A stretch of DNA of 64,000 nt from positions 56,827 through 120,826 of the forward strand of contig NZ_LRVM01000007.1 of assembly GCF_001571775.1 (NCBI RefSeq). Direction: 5' to 3'. Below, piece by piece: positions 44,414-53,937 of this stretch. This stretch comes from Anaerotignum neopropionicum (lineage in GTDB: Bacteria; Bacillota; Clostridia; Lachnospirales; Anaerotignaceae). Made by a program: the position numbers and the translations under genes. Position 1 is the first letter of the stretch, and each line of letters begins with the position of its first letter. Under the pieces are notes generated by a model. It was not told the DNA's origin. It did no database searches and was given only the letters and a program-made list of their open reading frames with translations.

Positions 44414-44764
44414 ATGGAGCTTAAATTTTTAAAACGAAATAGGACATTGATTATTACAATTGACGGAGAAATTGACCATCATACTTGTGAGATTTTGCGA
44501 GGAGAAACGGAGCGTGCTTTAGAAAAAATGGGCGGAAAAAATATTGTTTTTCGTATGGGTGGCGTTTCTTTTATGGACAGTTCAGGTATAGGTGCAATGA
44601 TTGGACGATATAAGGATATCCAAAGGCTGGGAGGCAAAATTGCAATCGCAGAAGCAAATGATAGGGTTGGACAGATTTTTCTGCTATCGGCAATGCAATC
44701 TCTTATTCCATCATTCCCGAATATTGATTTGGCTTTGGAATATGTGGAAGGAGGAAAGGAATAA
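44414..44764 (+). CDS. spoIIAA: Anti-sigma F factor antagonist SpoIIAA
   Basis: 116-residue STAS-domain protein: TIDGEIDHHTCEILRGE at the N-terminus and the phosphorylated Ser in FMDSSGIGAMIGRYK. When unphosphorylated it binds SpoIIAB and frees sigma-F in the forespore. Starts behind AAGGAGG; its stop overlaps the spoIIAB start by one base. Confidence 0.96.
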   Translation: MELKFLKRNRTLIITIDGEIDHHTCEILRGETERALEKMGGKNIVFRMGGVSFMDSSGIGAMIGRYKDIQRLGGKIAIAEANDRVGQIFLLSAMQSLIPSFPNIDLALEYVEGGKE

Positions 44765-45192
44765 TGGAATATCAAAATGCATTTCGTGTATTTTTCGCCG
44801 CAAAGTCCCAAAATGAAGCTCTTGCAAGAATTATGACTGCAGCCTTTTTATCTCAGTATGATCCAACGTTGGCTGAACTTACAGATATAAAAACAGCGGT
44901 TTCAGAGGCTGTTACAAATGCAATTATTCATGGATATGAAGAAAAGGCAGGGGAAGTTGAACTGTTTTGCGGCTACCAGGATGGAAAAATTTACATAGAG
45001 GTTGCCGATCAAGGGGCGGGGATTGCGGATATCAATCAAGCCCGAGAGCCCCTATATACCTCCAAACCGGAATTGGAACGATCGGGAATGGGTTTTACAA
45101 TCATGGAATCCTTTATGGATGGGGTTAGAGTACAGAGCAAGCAAGGAGAAGGTACACGAGTTTATATGGAGAAATCATTGACTACGGAATGA
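44764..45192 (+). CDS. spoIIAB: Anti-sigma F factor / kinase SpoIIAB
   Basis: 142-residue GHKL kinase: N-box EAVTNAIIHGYE, G1 VADQGAGIAD and G2 SGMGFTIMESFMD. It binds and inhibits sigma-F and phosphorylates SpoIIAA. Middle gene of the canonical spoIIA operon. Confidence 0.96.
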   Translation: MEYQNAFRVFFAAKSQNEALARIMTAAFLSQYDPTLAELTDIKTAVSEAVTNAIIHGYEEKAGEVELFCGYQDGKIYIEVADQGAGIADINQAREPLYTSKPELERSGMGFTIMESFMDGVRVQSKQGEGTRVYMEKSLTTE

Positions 45193-45201
45193 GGGGATAC
45201 C

Positions 45202-45915
45202 ATGGATAGGACAATGGAACTCATTCGGCAGGCAAAGGATGGAGATCAAGAGGCAAAGGAGATATTATTGCAAGAAAATTCGGGCTTGGTTTGGAGTGTT
45301 GCAAGGCGGTTTCAAGGCAGGGGCATAGAGATAGAGGATCTTTATCAAATCGGTGCAATAGGCTTATTAAAATGTATCGAAAAATTTGATTTTTCTTTTG
45401 AAGTGAAATTTTCCACTTATGCAGTCCCTATGATAATTGGGGAAATACGCAGATTTCTTCGGGATGATGGAACAATAAAGATTAGCCGAAGTCTAAAGGA
45501 ATTGGCCGCCAAGGCAAAACGAATGCAGGAAAAGCTTCAGCAAGAAACCAATCGAGAGGTAACACTGCAAGAGCTTGCCGATGCATTGGGGGTTGAAGTG
45601 GAACAGCTCGTTCCGGCTTTGGAGGCAAAAAAAGAAGTGGAAAGCTTAAATGCGCCCATTGCCCATGAGGAGGATTTGCAAATTCAAGACAAGCTGCCTG
45701 CAAAAGAAGACGGAGAGCATGTAATTAATCACCTTTGCTTAATGGAAGCCTTGGATAGCCTTGAGGTTAAGGAAAGACAAATTATTGTCCTTCGTTACTT
45801 TGAGGATCGAACGCAAACAGAGGTTGCAAAACGAATGGGTATCTCACAGGTTCAGGTTTCACGTATTGAAAAAAAGGTTTTGGAACGTATGAAAAAAAGA
45901 TTGTCGTGGGAATAA
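45202..45915 (+). CDS. sigF: Forespore sigma factor sigma-F
   Basis: 237 residues: region 2 (LVWSVARRFQGRGIEIEDLYQIGAIGLLKCIEKFD and FSTYAVPMIIGEIRRFLRDDG), region 3, and region 4.2 TQTEVAKRMGISQVQVSRIEKKVLERMK. First forespore-specific sigma factor, held by SpoIIAB. The sigK gene lies divergently just upstream of this operon, an unusual neighbourhood. Confidence 0.96.
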   Translation: MDRTMELIRQAKDGDQEAKEILLQENSGLVWSVARRFQGRGIEIEDLYQIGAIGLLKCIEKFDFSFEVKFSTYAVPMIIGEIRRFLRDDGTIKISRSLKELAAKAKRMQEKLQQETNREVTLQELADALGVEVEQLVPALEAKKEVESLNAPIAHEEDLQIQDKLPAKEDGEHVINHLCLMEALDSLEVKERQIIVLRYFEDRTQTEVAKRMGISQVQVSRIEKKVLERMKKRLSWE

Positions 45916-46069
45916 AGAAATTGAATTAGCGTTTAGGCAAAAAAAAGGGCGAAAACGTTTTTTTAAGGTTGATAAATTTTGAAATGGCTTTGAAGGCATA
46001 AAAAAAGTAGTTTTTTTGTTTGGATTGAATAAAAAGGTACTTGTATTTAAAATATCCGATGAATGGAAT

Positions 46070-46120
46070 TTGGCTCATGCTGCATATTATACTATGTGGT
46101 CATGAGCCAATTTTTTTTTT
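46070..46120. terminator. Strong terminator downstream of spoIIA operon
   Basis: TTGGCTCATG / CATGAGCCAA 10 bp stem followed by T10 on the plus strand; also serves the convergent zinc-ribbon gene's end region. Confidence 0.85.
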
Positions 46121-46130
46121 GCAAAAATGA

Positions 46131-46496
46131 TTATAATTTTCTGCCGCATTTGGGACAATAAGTATATTCTGAGGACAATAAAAAACCGCAATCAGGGCAA
46201 TGCGCATAAGAAACACTTGTGCCTACGATTTCAAGATCATCCTCCCGTAAGGTTACAGCTTCTCCTCGCGCAATGGCTTTGCCTATTTCATCAGGGATAG
46301 AAAACGTGGTTTGGCAGCAATTTGAAACAGCATAATATTTTTTCCCCCATTTAAATAAGGGGATGAAGAAAAAGCTAAAGTATGTGTAAACCATGAAAAC
46401 GGAAACACTGCTGTAGCGTCCGCATTTTTTGCAAATTAAAGTTTGTATAAAGCCTAAATCCTTCTGACCTTGGGCGATACTACCGATAAAAATCAT
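46131..46496 (-). CDS. Zinc-ribbon protein with membrane-like segment
   Basis: 121 residues: N-terminal CKKCG pair, hydrophobic stretch VFMVYTYFSFFFIPLFKW, an SNCC pair, and a C-terminal ribbon CPDCG...CPKCG. Resembles the zinc-ribbon-15-like membrane-associated proteins of Firmicutes. Role unknown. Starts behind a weak AAGGAA site. Confidence 0.7.
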   Translation of the reverse strand: MIFIGSIAQGQKDLGFIQTLICKKCGRYSSVSVFMVYTYFSFFFIPLFKWGKKYYAVSNCCQTTFSIPDEIGKAIARGEAVTLREDDLEIVGTSVSYAHCPDCGFLLSSEYTYCPKCGRKL

Positions 46497-46605
46497 AAAA
46501 ACACACTTCCTTATAAAAATTTAATGATTTTATTTTACTTCTTATGGGTAACATGATAAAATATTTCCATATAATTTGCAAGCTTTTCCGAAGGGAGGTA
46601 ATTTT

Positions 46606-46707
46606 GTGAAAGTATCTCGTTTGGTAGTGAGTGCAGTTTCTCTTGCCGTATCGGCTGCGCTGTTAACGTTATCAATTATTGATATGTTCTGTTCAGAAAA
46701 ATACTAA
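46606..46707 (+). CDS. Small hydrophobic protein, 33 residues
   Basis: GTG start with a strong AAGGGAGG ribosome site. The product begins MKVSRLVVSAVSLAVSAALL and is one hydrophobic helix with a short charged tail ending in SEKY. Too short for usual gene callers; function unknown. Confidence 0.5.
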   Translation: MKVSRLVVSAVSLAVSAALLTLSIIDMFCSEKY

Positions 46708-46870
46708 AGTTGATGGTCTTTGTATGCTTGGGAAGAATGAAAATGGTTTTAGAGTTTTTAATGCGGAAATCACCGCAATTTGCCAATTTTTCTTTTTTTA
46801 AGTAGAAAAATGTGGTATAGTAGAATAGGTAATTGTTTTGCCGAAAATTACAATTATCTATTAAATTTGA

Positions 46871-47890
<1,020 letters not shown>

Positions 47891-47983
47891 CAAAAGTTTT
47901 GAGTATTTTATTAGAAATGGAAAATTTGTGGCTTGATAATATTTTTGTGTTAGACTTGGTTTTTAAAGAGACAAGTTAAAAAT

Positions 47984-48030
47984 AAATACCCCTTTTCTTT
48001 ATTAGAGATAATAGAGAAGGGGTATTTTTT
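47984..48030 (+). terminator. Terminator of gap
   Basis: AAATACCCCTTTTCT / AGAAGGGGTATTT stem with a T run. The rest of 47891-48250 holds no recognisable gene. Confidence 0.85.
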
Positions 48031-48250
48031 GTCATTCTAGGGCTCCTCTGAGTCCTAATTTTATTATTAATATTAAAAAATAGCTAGAAGTGAAACATCC
48101 TTGCAAAAGCTTTTCAAAGAGAGAGGAAAAAACAGGTTTCATCAAGATGGTTGAAAGTAAAAAGCTTCACATAAGGGCAGTGAGTATATCGTATCAGTAA
48201 TTTGTTTTCTTTCTTGCCCGTCAAGCTTAATTTTTTTGAAACAGTACCAT

Positions 48251-48583
48251 TTAGTGTTCACCGTGGGGATCAATTGATTCCTCATTTTTAATGCCCCAAT
48301 GGATCAAGAAAGCTAATGCAGCTCGCAGCACAATAGTAGCACCTACGATTAAGAGCTCAGAAAAATCATGCACTACAACAGTACGCAAAATTTCACCGCC
48401 AAGCTTGAATTCAAGGGCCATTGCCATTCCTTTGCAAAGGTTAAGACGAGCAAGAGGATCGCGACGAATATAGCTATATATTCCATAGATGCCCGAAACA
48501 ATAAGCACACTCACACCTACAAATTCAAACAAAACAATTGCAGCCTCTGTGACTGTTAACAAAATTATGTGTAAAAAATCCAT
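48251..48583 (-). CDS. DUF1622 family membrane protein
   Basis: 110 residues with three hydrophobic segments (LLTVTEAAIVLFEFVGVSVL, ELLIVGATIVLRAALAFL and an amphipathic middle) and the FKLGGEILRTVVV motif typical of DUF1622. Start behind AAAGGAG. Function unknown. Confidence 0.8.
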   Translation of the reverse strand: MDFLHIILLTVTEAAIVLFEFVGVSVLIVSGIYGIYSYIRRDPLARLNLCKGMAMALEFKLGGEILRTVVVHDFSELLIVGATIVLRAALAFLIHWGIKNEESIDPHGEH

Positions 48584-48986
48584 AATTTAGGTCAGCTCCT
48601 TTCTAAAATATTTTAATTTATTTTACCACGTTTTTATACAAAAAGCTATAGAATATTACTTCTTTATACAAAATTCCACTGTTTTACTATGACATAGATG
48701 GATTGTATATTATTTTAACTGAAAGAAAAATAATAATTTGTCGAAAAAAATAAAGTATTATATGTAGAGTAAATTTTTCCAGGACATAAGTCTTTGCGAT
48801 ATTTTGCTAGAGATAATGAGCAAGAATAAGGTCAATACAATATAGGGAAGGAAAAAAATGGTTTCACAAGTAGCGTATTGGCAAATAGTTTACCAATGAA
48901 TAATTGAAATAAAGTTGAAATTTTTTAAAAATACGAAGTATTTTGTCTATGTTAAAATTGTTTATAAAAAAGCCCATTTAAAAATA
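48584..48986. other. Intergenic region, nothing recognised
   Basis: About 400 AT-rich bases upstream of the palindrome cluster of the second GAPDH gene; no supported gene. Confidence 0.5.
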
Positions 48987-49043
48987 GGACAAAAAATGTC
49001 CCACTTTTTCATATAAAAATATGAAATTGGACGAAAAACGTCC
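48987..49043 (+). promoter_or_regulatory. Stacked palindromes upstream of the second GAPDH gene
   Basis: Two near-identical dyads, GGACAAAAAATGTCC (48987-49001) and GGACGAAAAACGTCC (49029-49043), each followed by CAC, with start points 42 bp apart (four helical turns). Between them TTTCATAT / ATATGAAA forms a third dyad (49007-49026). A likely operator for a dimeric regulator or a series of RNA hairpins. Confidence 0.6.
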
Positions 49044-49207
49044 CACGTCGGTAGCAAGTTTTCATAAACTTAAAATCAGAAAAAGGGGCACTTATGGTTA
49101 GAGTTCTGAAAATTATTTTTTTCCTTATTTTTGGCTTTTTTTCCTATTAATTGTGCTAAAATAAGCCTTGCGAAAAAGTTTTTCAAACAACGAGAGGGGA
49201 TACACAA

Positions 49208-50227
49208 ATGGCAATTAAAGTGGGTATCAATGGTTTTGGGCGTATAGGCAGAGTGGTTTTTAGAGTGTTAATGAACCGACAGGACGAGTTTGAACTTTGC
49301 GGAATCAATTTAAGAAATGCTGAATTGGACTATATGGTTTATCAGTTGAAATATGACAGTGTTTTTGGACGTTTTCATGGACAAATTGAAACAGGAGAAA
49401 ACTGTATTATTGTCAATGGGAAAAAAATTCGTGTTTTCAGTGAAAGCGATGCAGGTTTAATTAACTGGGCCGATTGCGGAGCTGAATATATTATTGAATC
49501 TACAGGCGCATTCAATACGGTTTTAAAGGCTGGATTACATAAAATTGGCGGTGCAAAGAAAGTAATATTAACGGCACCTTCCAAGGACATCGTTATGCCA
49601 ACATTTGTAATGGGCGTAAACCATATGGAATATAAGCCTGAGTATGACATTGTATCAAATGCTTCTTGCACAACAAACTGTTTGGCGCCATTAGTTAAGA
49701 TTGTCCATGATAGCTTTGGTATTGAGCAGGGATTAATGTCCACAATTCATTCGGCAACGGCAAAGCAAAAAGCGGTAGATGCCAGAGCGGGGCGGGACTG
49801 GAGAACGGGACGGTCTGTTTTTGGGAACATTATTCCTTCTTCCACAGGTGCTGCAAAGGCGGTGGGCCGGGTTATTCCCGAATTGCAAGGGAAATTAACT
49901 GGAATGTCTTTCCGCGTGCCTACAAATGACGTTTCTGTGGTTGATTTAACGGCACGTTTAAAAACACCTACTACCTATGAGGAAATTTGTGCCAAGGTAA
50001 AAGAGGCTTCGGAAACGACAATGAAGGGCATTATTAGTTATATCAACGATGAAATCGTTTCCTGTGATCTTTTAGGTGATTCAAACACCTGTATTTTTGA
50101 CGAAAAAGCAGGAATTATGCTGGATGATAACTTTGTAAAATTAATTGCTTGGTATGACAATGAATGGGGCTACAGCAATAAGGTGGTTGATTTAATTGCT
50201 CATATGCATGCTGTAGATAACCAGTAA
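49208..50227 (+). CDS. Second glyceraldehyde-3-phosphate dehydrogenase, altered cofactor site
   Basis: 339 residues with intact active site ([35 protein letters not shown]). At the position of the NAD-selecting Asp the sequence is CGINLRNAELD, lacking Asp. In Bacillus GapB the same position is also changed and the enzyme prefers NADP in gluconeogenesis, so this copy may be NADP-linked. Starts behind GAGAGGGG. Preceded by a cluster of palindromes, suggesting separate control from the first copy. Confidence 0.9.
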   Translation: MAIKVGINGFGRIGRVVFRVLMNRQDEFELCGINLRNAELDYMVYQLKYDSVFGRFHGQIETGENCIIVNGKKIRVFSESDAGLINWADCGAEYIIESTGAFNTVLKAGLHKIGGAKKVILTAPSKDIVMPTFVMGVNHMEYKPEYDIVSNASCTTNCLAPLVKIVHDSFGIEQGLMSTIHSATAKQKAVDARAGRDWRTGRSVFGNIIPSSTGAAKAVGRVIPELQGKLTGMSFRVPTNDVSVVDLTARLKTPTTYEEICAKVKEASETTMKGIISYINDEIVSCDLLGDSNTCIFDEKAGIMLDDNFVKLIAWYDNEWGYSNKVVDLIAHMHAVDNQ

Positions 50228-50293
50228 TTTCAATATTTATTGAGTTTTATTATAATTATTGTTTATCAATACTAAACCTCTGTTATGACAATG

Positions 50294-50340
50294 AAACTTC
50301 TTTCTTTTACTTGAAATAAACAAGAGAAAGGAGTTTTTTT
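50294..50340 (+). terminator. Terminator of the second GAPDH gene
   Basis: AACTTCTTTCT...AGAGAAAGGAGTT stem with a T run. Confidence 0.7.
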
Positions 50341-50409
50341 ATGAAGATAAGCACAATTGCAGAGGAATACTTATTTGATTGTGTTTTGTCTCCAAAGCCT
50401 ACTATATAG
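50341..50409 (+). pseudogene. Possible N-terminal stump of a tyrosine recombinase
   Basis: 22 codons, MKISTIAEEYLFDCVLSPKP then TI and stop, recall the SAM-like N-terminus of XerC/D integrases (EEYL...LSPKTI). Too short to be sure; no more of the gene is present. Confidence 0.25.
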
Positions 50410-50411
50410 GA

Positions 50412-50468
50412 TTGACAAAATTAGAAAAGCAGGGTACTTTCGCAACAGTGTTATATAACAATGTTACG
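50412..50468 (+). promoter_or_regulatory. Promoter and operator of the first tetR gene
   Basis: TTGACA (50412-50417), 17 base spacer, TACTTT (50435-50440), followed by a 28 bp palindrome (50441-50468, 12 of 14 pairs, centre GTTATATAAC). The position over the start region suits autorepression. Confidence 0.6.
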
Positions 50469-50490
50469 AATGTTGAGTTGGGGTGAAAAT

Positions 50491-51084
50491 ATGGCAAAGC
50501 AGATGGAGGGGGGTACAGATAAATTATTGTCATGTGCAAAAAAAGAGTTTTTAGAAAAAGGGTTTAAGGATGCTTCCTTGCGTGTTATTGCAGAAAATGC
50601 AAATACCAGCACAAGCTCCATATATACAAGATTTAAGGATAAAGCCGGAATATTTAATGCTCTTGTGAAGTCAACAGCCGATAACTTTGAACAAAAATTT
50701 CAAGAGGAACTCGATATTTTTGATAAAATGGCTCCGATGAATTGGGACAAAATGCTGGAATACACAGACAATCTACAGAATTTGCTGATTGATATGATTT
50801 ATGATGATTTTTCTGCTTTTAAATTGCTTGTATATCATGCGGAAGGAACGGTGTTTTCCGACTTCAAACTTAATGTCGTTGAATATGATGCAGCATATAC
50901 TATGAAGTATATCGAGTCAATCGGCAACGATGCAATTGTTTCTAAACGCCTTACGCCGGAGCTTTTGCATATTCTGTGCAGCTCTTATTGGTCAGGCATT
51001 TTTGAAATAGCAGTCCATGATATGAGCAAAGAAGATGCAAATGTATATATTCGCCGGCTGAAACAATTCTTCAGCTGCGGCTGA
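50491..51084 (+). CDS. TetR family regulator
   Basis: 197 residues from ATG 50491 (behind GGGGTGA). Helix-turn-helix KEFLEKGFKDASLRVIAENANTSTSSIYTRFKDKAGIFNALV, variable C-terminal ligand domain. Downstream lies a broken MATE pump gene, the likely former target. It is related in layout to the TetR at 55764-56387. Confidence 0.88.
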   Translation: MAKQMEGGTDKLLSCAKKEFLEKGFKDASLRVIAENANTSTSSIYTRFKDKAGIFNALVKSTADNFEQKFQEELDIFDKMAPMNWDKMLEYTDNLQNLLIDMIYDDFSAFKLLVYHAEGTVFSDFKLNVVEYDAAYTMKYIESIGNDAIVSKRLTPELLHILCSSYWSGIFEIAVHDMSKEDANVYIRRLKQFFSCG

Positions 51085-51194
51085 GTAACAAACCATATTA
51101 GTCATTCAATAGGCGGTTCTGGGACTGCCTAAAAATAAGCAGCTTAGTTAGTTAAATATAACTTCAAGGGGAAGATTTTTGGAGCAAGTTAAAG

Positions 51195-51395
51195 ATGCAT
51201 GAACAAAACTGCAAGAACAAAACTGCAAGAACAAAACTGATTACGGAAAAACCCTTTTGACTAATGATTTCTCTTAGCCTGTCTGCAATTATAGGCATGG
51301 TGGTAATGGGTCTTTATAATTTTATGGATGCGGTATTCGTCGGGCAGATGATTTCACCACGGGCAATGGGAGCTGTTACGGTGTCGTATCCTTAA
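51195..51395 (+). pseudogene. MATE efflux pump gene remnant
   Basis: From ATG 51195 the frame gives a short leader ending in LITEKPF, an in-frame TGA at 51258-51260, then LMISLSLSAIIGMVVMGLYN and FMDAVFVGQMISPRAMGAVTVSYP before a stop at 51393. This is the first helix and a half of a MATE transporter; about 85 percent of the gene is missing. Within the leader a 14-base unit GAACAAAACTGCAA is repeated 2.8 times (51201-51239). Confidence 0.8.
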
Positions 51396-51718
51396 AATAA
51401 AAAGTATCTGAGTGCCAAAATTACTTACAGCCCTCCGAATTTAAGAAAATCGGAGGACTGTTCCCTGCATATTTTTCATCATAAAGTGATTACATACCTT
51501 CTGCCCCACCAATCTTTTCATATATTTTGCAAAAATATGTATAAAAGACCATAAAGTCAAAACGCAAGATGGTTTACTTCACGGCAAAATAGTAAACGAT
51601 AATACGAATAGTTTGTTAACTTTTCCAATGACTGTTAACTTCTGATCTTGAAAACTTGCGTTTTAGGTTTGATTGTGCTAACGTGTGTATAAAATAGGCA
51701 GAAGGGGGGCCGCACGGC
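51396..51718. other. Intergenic region after the MATE remnant
   Basis: Contains a CCTCCGA / TCGGAGG hairpin (51432-51456) and an inverted pair AAAACGCAAG (51559-51568) / CTTGCGTTTT (51655-51664) ahead of the DtxR-like gene. No gene seen. Confidence 0.5.
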
Positions 51719-52105
51719 ATGGAAATCCGAAAATCTGCGGAGGATTATCTTGAAATGATGCTGATGCTTCAGGAAAAGTACGGATACATCCGATCTATCA
51801 ACATTGCGGAGGAATTAGGCTTTAAAAAGCCCAGTGTATCCTATGCCACAAAGCGGCTGAGAGAAAACGGATATATTACTATGGACGAAAATAATTTGAT
51901 AACGTTGACAGAAGCAGGTATGGAGATTGCTACGCGCATGTATGAACGCCATAAGCTATTGACGGAATTTCTCGTTGCTCTGGGCGTTGACCTAGAAACT
52001 GCCCGCACGGATGCCTGTAAAATTGAGCATGACCTGAGCGAAAAAAGCTTTAAGGCAATCCGTAAACACGTGGAAAACAATGATAATGTTAAAATTCAGA
52101 AATAA
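51719..52105 (+). CDS. DtxR/MntR-like metal-dependent regulator, short form
   Basis: 128 residues: winged helix SAEDYLEMMLMLQEKYGYIRSINIAEELGFKKPSVSYATKRL and dimerisation helices with ERHKLL...CKIEHDLSEKSFKAI holding metal-ligand Cys/Glu/His of the DtxR family. No SH3-like domain, as in MntR. Beside a heterodimeric ABC transporter, so it may sense iron or manganese. A decayed copy of its C-terminus lies at 56548-56637. Confidence 0.82.
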   Translation: MEIRKSAEDYLEMMLMLQEKYGYIRSINIAEELGFKKPSVSYATKRLRENGYITMDENNLITLTEAGMEIATRMYERHKLLTEFLVALGVDLETARTDACKIEHDLSEKSFKAIRKHVENNDNVKIQK

Positions 52106-52121
52106 TATTTCTGGTACACGA

Positions 52122-52166
52122 AAACGGCTGAAAACAGTTTTGTAAGAATACTGTTTTCAGCCGTTT
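52122..52166. terminator. Bidirectional terminator
   Basis: Perfect 16 bp stem AAACGGCTGAAAACAG / CTGTTTTCAGCCGTTT between the convergent regulator and ABC genes. Confidence 0.85.
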
Positions 52167-52185
52167 GGTTATTCCTATGCTCCTA

Positions 52186-53937
52186 TCACACTGCGTTCCT
52201 GCGGCTCCACCCCCGGCTGTTTTGCCGAACATTCACGAAATCTCGGTAGATTCCGCCAGCATTCATCAGTTCGTCATGCGTTCCTTTCTGAGCGATTTTA
52301 CCGTCCGCAATGACCAGTATTTTGTCGGCGCTGCGGATGGTATTTAGCCTGTGAGCGATGACGAGCAGGGTTTTGCCTTTGCAAAGTTCACTAATGGCTT
52401 GCTGAATATAGCTCTCGTTATCTGCATCCACACTAGCGGTGGCTTCGTCTAGAATTACGATGGGCGCATCCTTCAAAATGCAGCGTGCAATGGAAATTCT
52501 TTGTTTTTCGCCTCCGGAAAGAGTCTCGCCGCCCTCGCCGACCATGGTTTGGAAACCCTCCGGCAATGCCATAATGAAATCATAGCATCTTGCCTTTTTA
52601 GCGGCCTCCAGTACCTCGGCTTCGCTGGCATCGGGGCGTCCCATGCTGATGTTGTTATAGATGGTATCTTGAAACAGGTATACCCGTTGGAATACCATGC
52701 TGATATGGTTCATCAGGTCACTGAGCTGCACTTCACGCACATCTTTGCCACGAATCAAAATCTGCCCGGATTTGACGTCCCAGAAGCGGGTCAGAAGGCT
52801 GGCAATTGTGGATTTTCCACCCCCGGATGGGCCAACCAGCGCCAGCATGCTGTTTCGGTTCAAGTCAAAGGAAACGTTGTGCAGCACATCTTTATCCCCG
52901 TAGGCAAAACTCACATTTCTAAATTCTACTTCCGGGGATTGGCTTGCTTCCGGAATGCTATTCTGACCGTTATCCGGCAGCTCATGCTCGGCGAATACCG
53001 CCTCGATGCGATCCATACAGCTGTTCATAACCGTCAGCCGTGCGCTCTGGCTGTATAGAGCTTTGAGCGGGCCGAAAAGGTCGAACACAAAGAGCATGAT
53101 GCCCACAAAGAATGTTACATCCATCAACCCACGGGAATTTAAATACGCAGAGAGAGCGATAATCACCACTGCACCAAAGCCGTAGAGGATATTCAGCCAG
53201 CGCTGCCACGGTGAATGGTTTTCCTCAAATTGAATGCTGATCCGGCAGCTTTCCCGGAAGTTGTCCGAAAGCTCCTTGGACTTTTCACCCATCAGGTTAT
53301 AGGTTTTGATGATGCCGATACCCTCCGTGAAGTCCAGAACTGATTCTGTTAGGTTCTCGCTTTGTTCCTGACGGATGGCCGAATCTACAAGGCTCTCTTT
53401 TTTCATTCCTCGTGCAACAGGGAGGATGATAAGAAGGATAACGATGCCTGCAAAACCCAGCCATACGTTAAAGAAAAGCATAAATACCAATAGGATGGCT
53501 TCCGCAAAGATATAGCTCATCATATCTGCGAGTACCATCATGCAGTTTTCCTCAATAAATACCATATCGGTAGACAGCACCGAGCTGATCTTGCCAATGT
53601 TTCCTTCTGTAAAATAGCCCATGGGCATTTTACGCAGATGGGCGCCCAGTTCCATACGCTTCTCGGCGAACACCATAAACCCCGCTGCTGACTGTAGTCG
53701 GTCCGCTATATGGTGGAACAGAACCTGCAGCAGTACGCTTCCGGCCATGGCAATCCCGATCCACAGGCACATATCCGGACTTGCAGTGCCGTTATAAAAT
53801 GCGGCAAGAGCAAAGAATCCAAGGCCAATGGGCGCTTTTGCCAAAAAAGATTTTAAAAAAGAGAATACAAATGCCAATTGAATTCTGCCCTTGTACTTTC
53901 CGGAAACCGTAAGGATGCGTCTCATTAAAGCAATCAT
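52186..53937 (-). CDS. ABC exporter half-transporter, second subunit
   Basis: 583 residues: six membrane helices in the first 320 residues, then an ATPase with Walker A LVGPSGGGKSTIASLL, Q-loop SMVFQRVYLF, signature LSGGEKQRISIARCIL, Walker B VILDEATASVD and switch AHRLNTI. Its start overlaps the end of the first subunit by 4 bases (ATGA). Forms a heterodimer with it. GC content looks higher than the surrounding genes, hinting at acquisition. Confidence 0.9.
   Translation of the reverse strand: MIALMRRILTVSGKYKGRIQLAFVFSFLKSFLAKAPIGLGFFALAAFYNGTASPDMCLWIGIAMAGSVLLQVLFHHIADRLQSAAGFMVFAEKRMELGAHLRKMPMGYFTEGNIGKISSVLSTDMVFIEENCMMVLADMMSYIFAEAILLVFMLFFNVWLGFAGIVILLIILPVARGMKKESLVDSAIRQEQSENLTESVLDFTEGIGIIKTYNLMGEKSKELSDNFRESCRISIQFEENHSPWQRWLNILYGFGAVVIIALSAYLNSRGLMDVTFFVGIMLFVFDLFGPLKALYSQSARLTVMNSCMDRIEAVFAEHELPDNGQNSIPEASQSPEVEFRNVSFAYGDKDVLHNVSFDLNRNSMLALVGPSGGGKSTIASLLTRFWDVKSGQILIRGKDVREVQLSDLMNHISMVFQRVYLFQDTIYNNISMGRPDASEAEVLEAAKKARCYDFIMALPEGFQTMVGEGGETLSGGEKQRISIARCILKDAPIVILDEATASVDADNESYIQQAISELCKGKTLLVIAHRLNTIRSADKILVIADGKIAQKGTHDELMNAGGIYRDFVNVRQNSRGWSRRNAV

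Noticed and set aside
45841..45880. sigF region 4.2 as a second attachment site for the element
   Set aside because: The protein motif is similar to sigK but the DNA around the core differs and lacks the shared junction bases.
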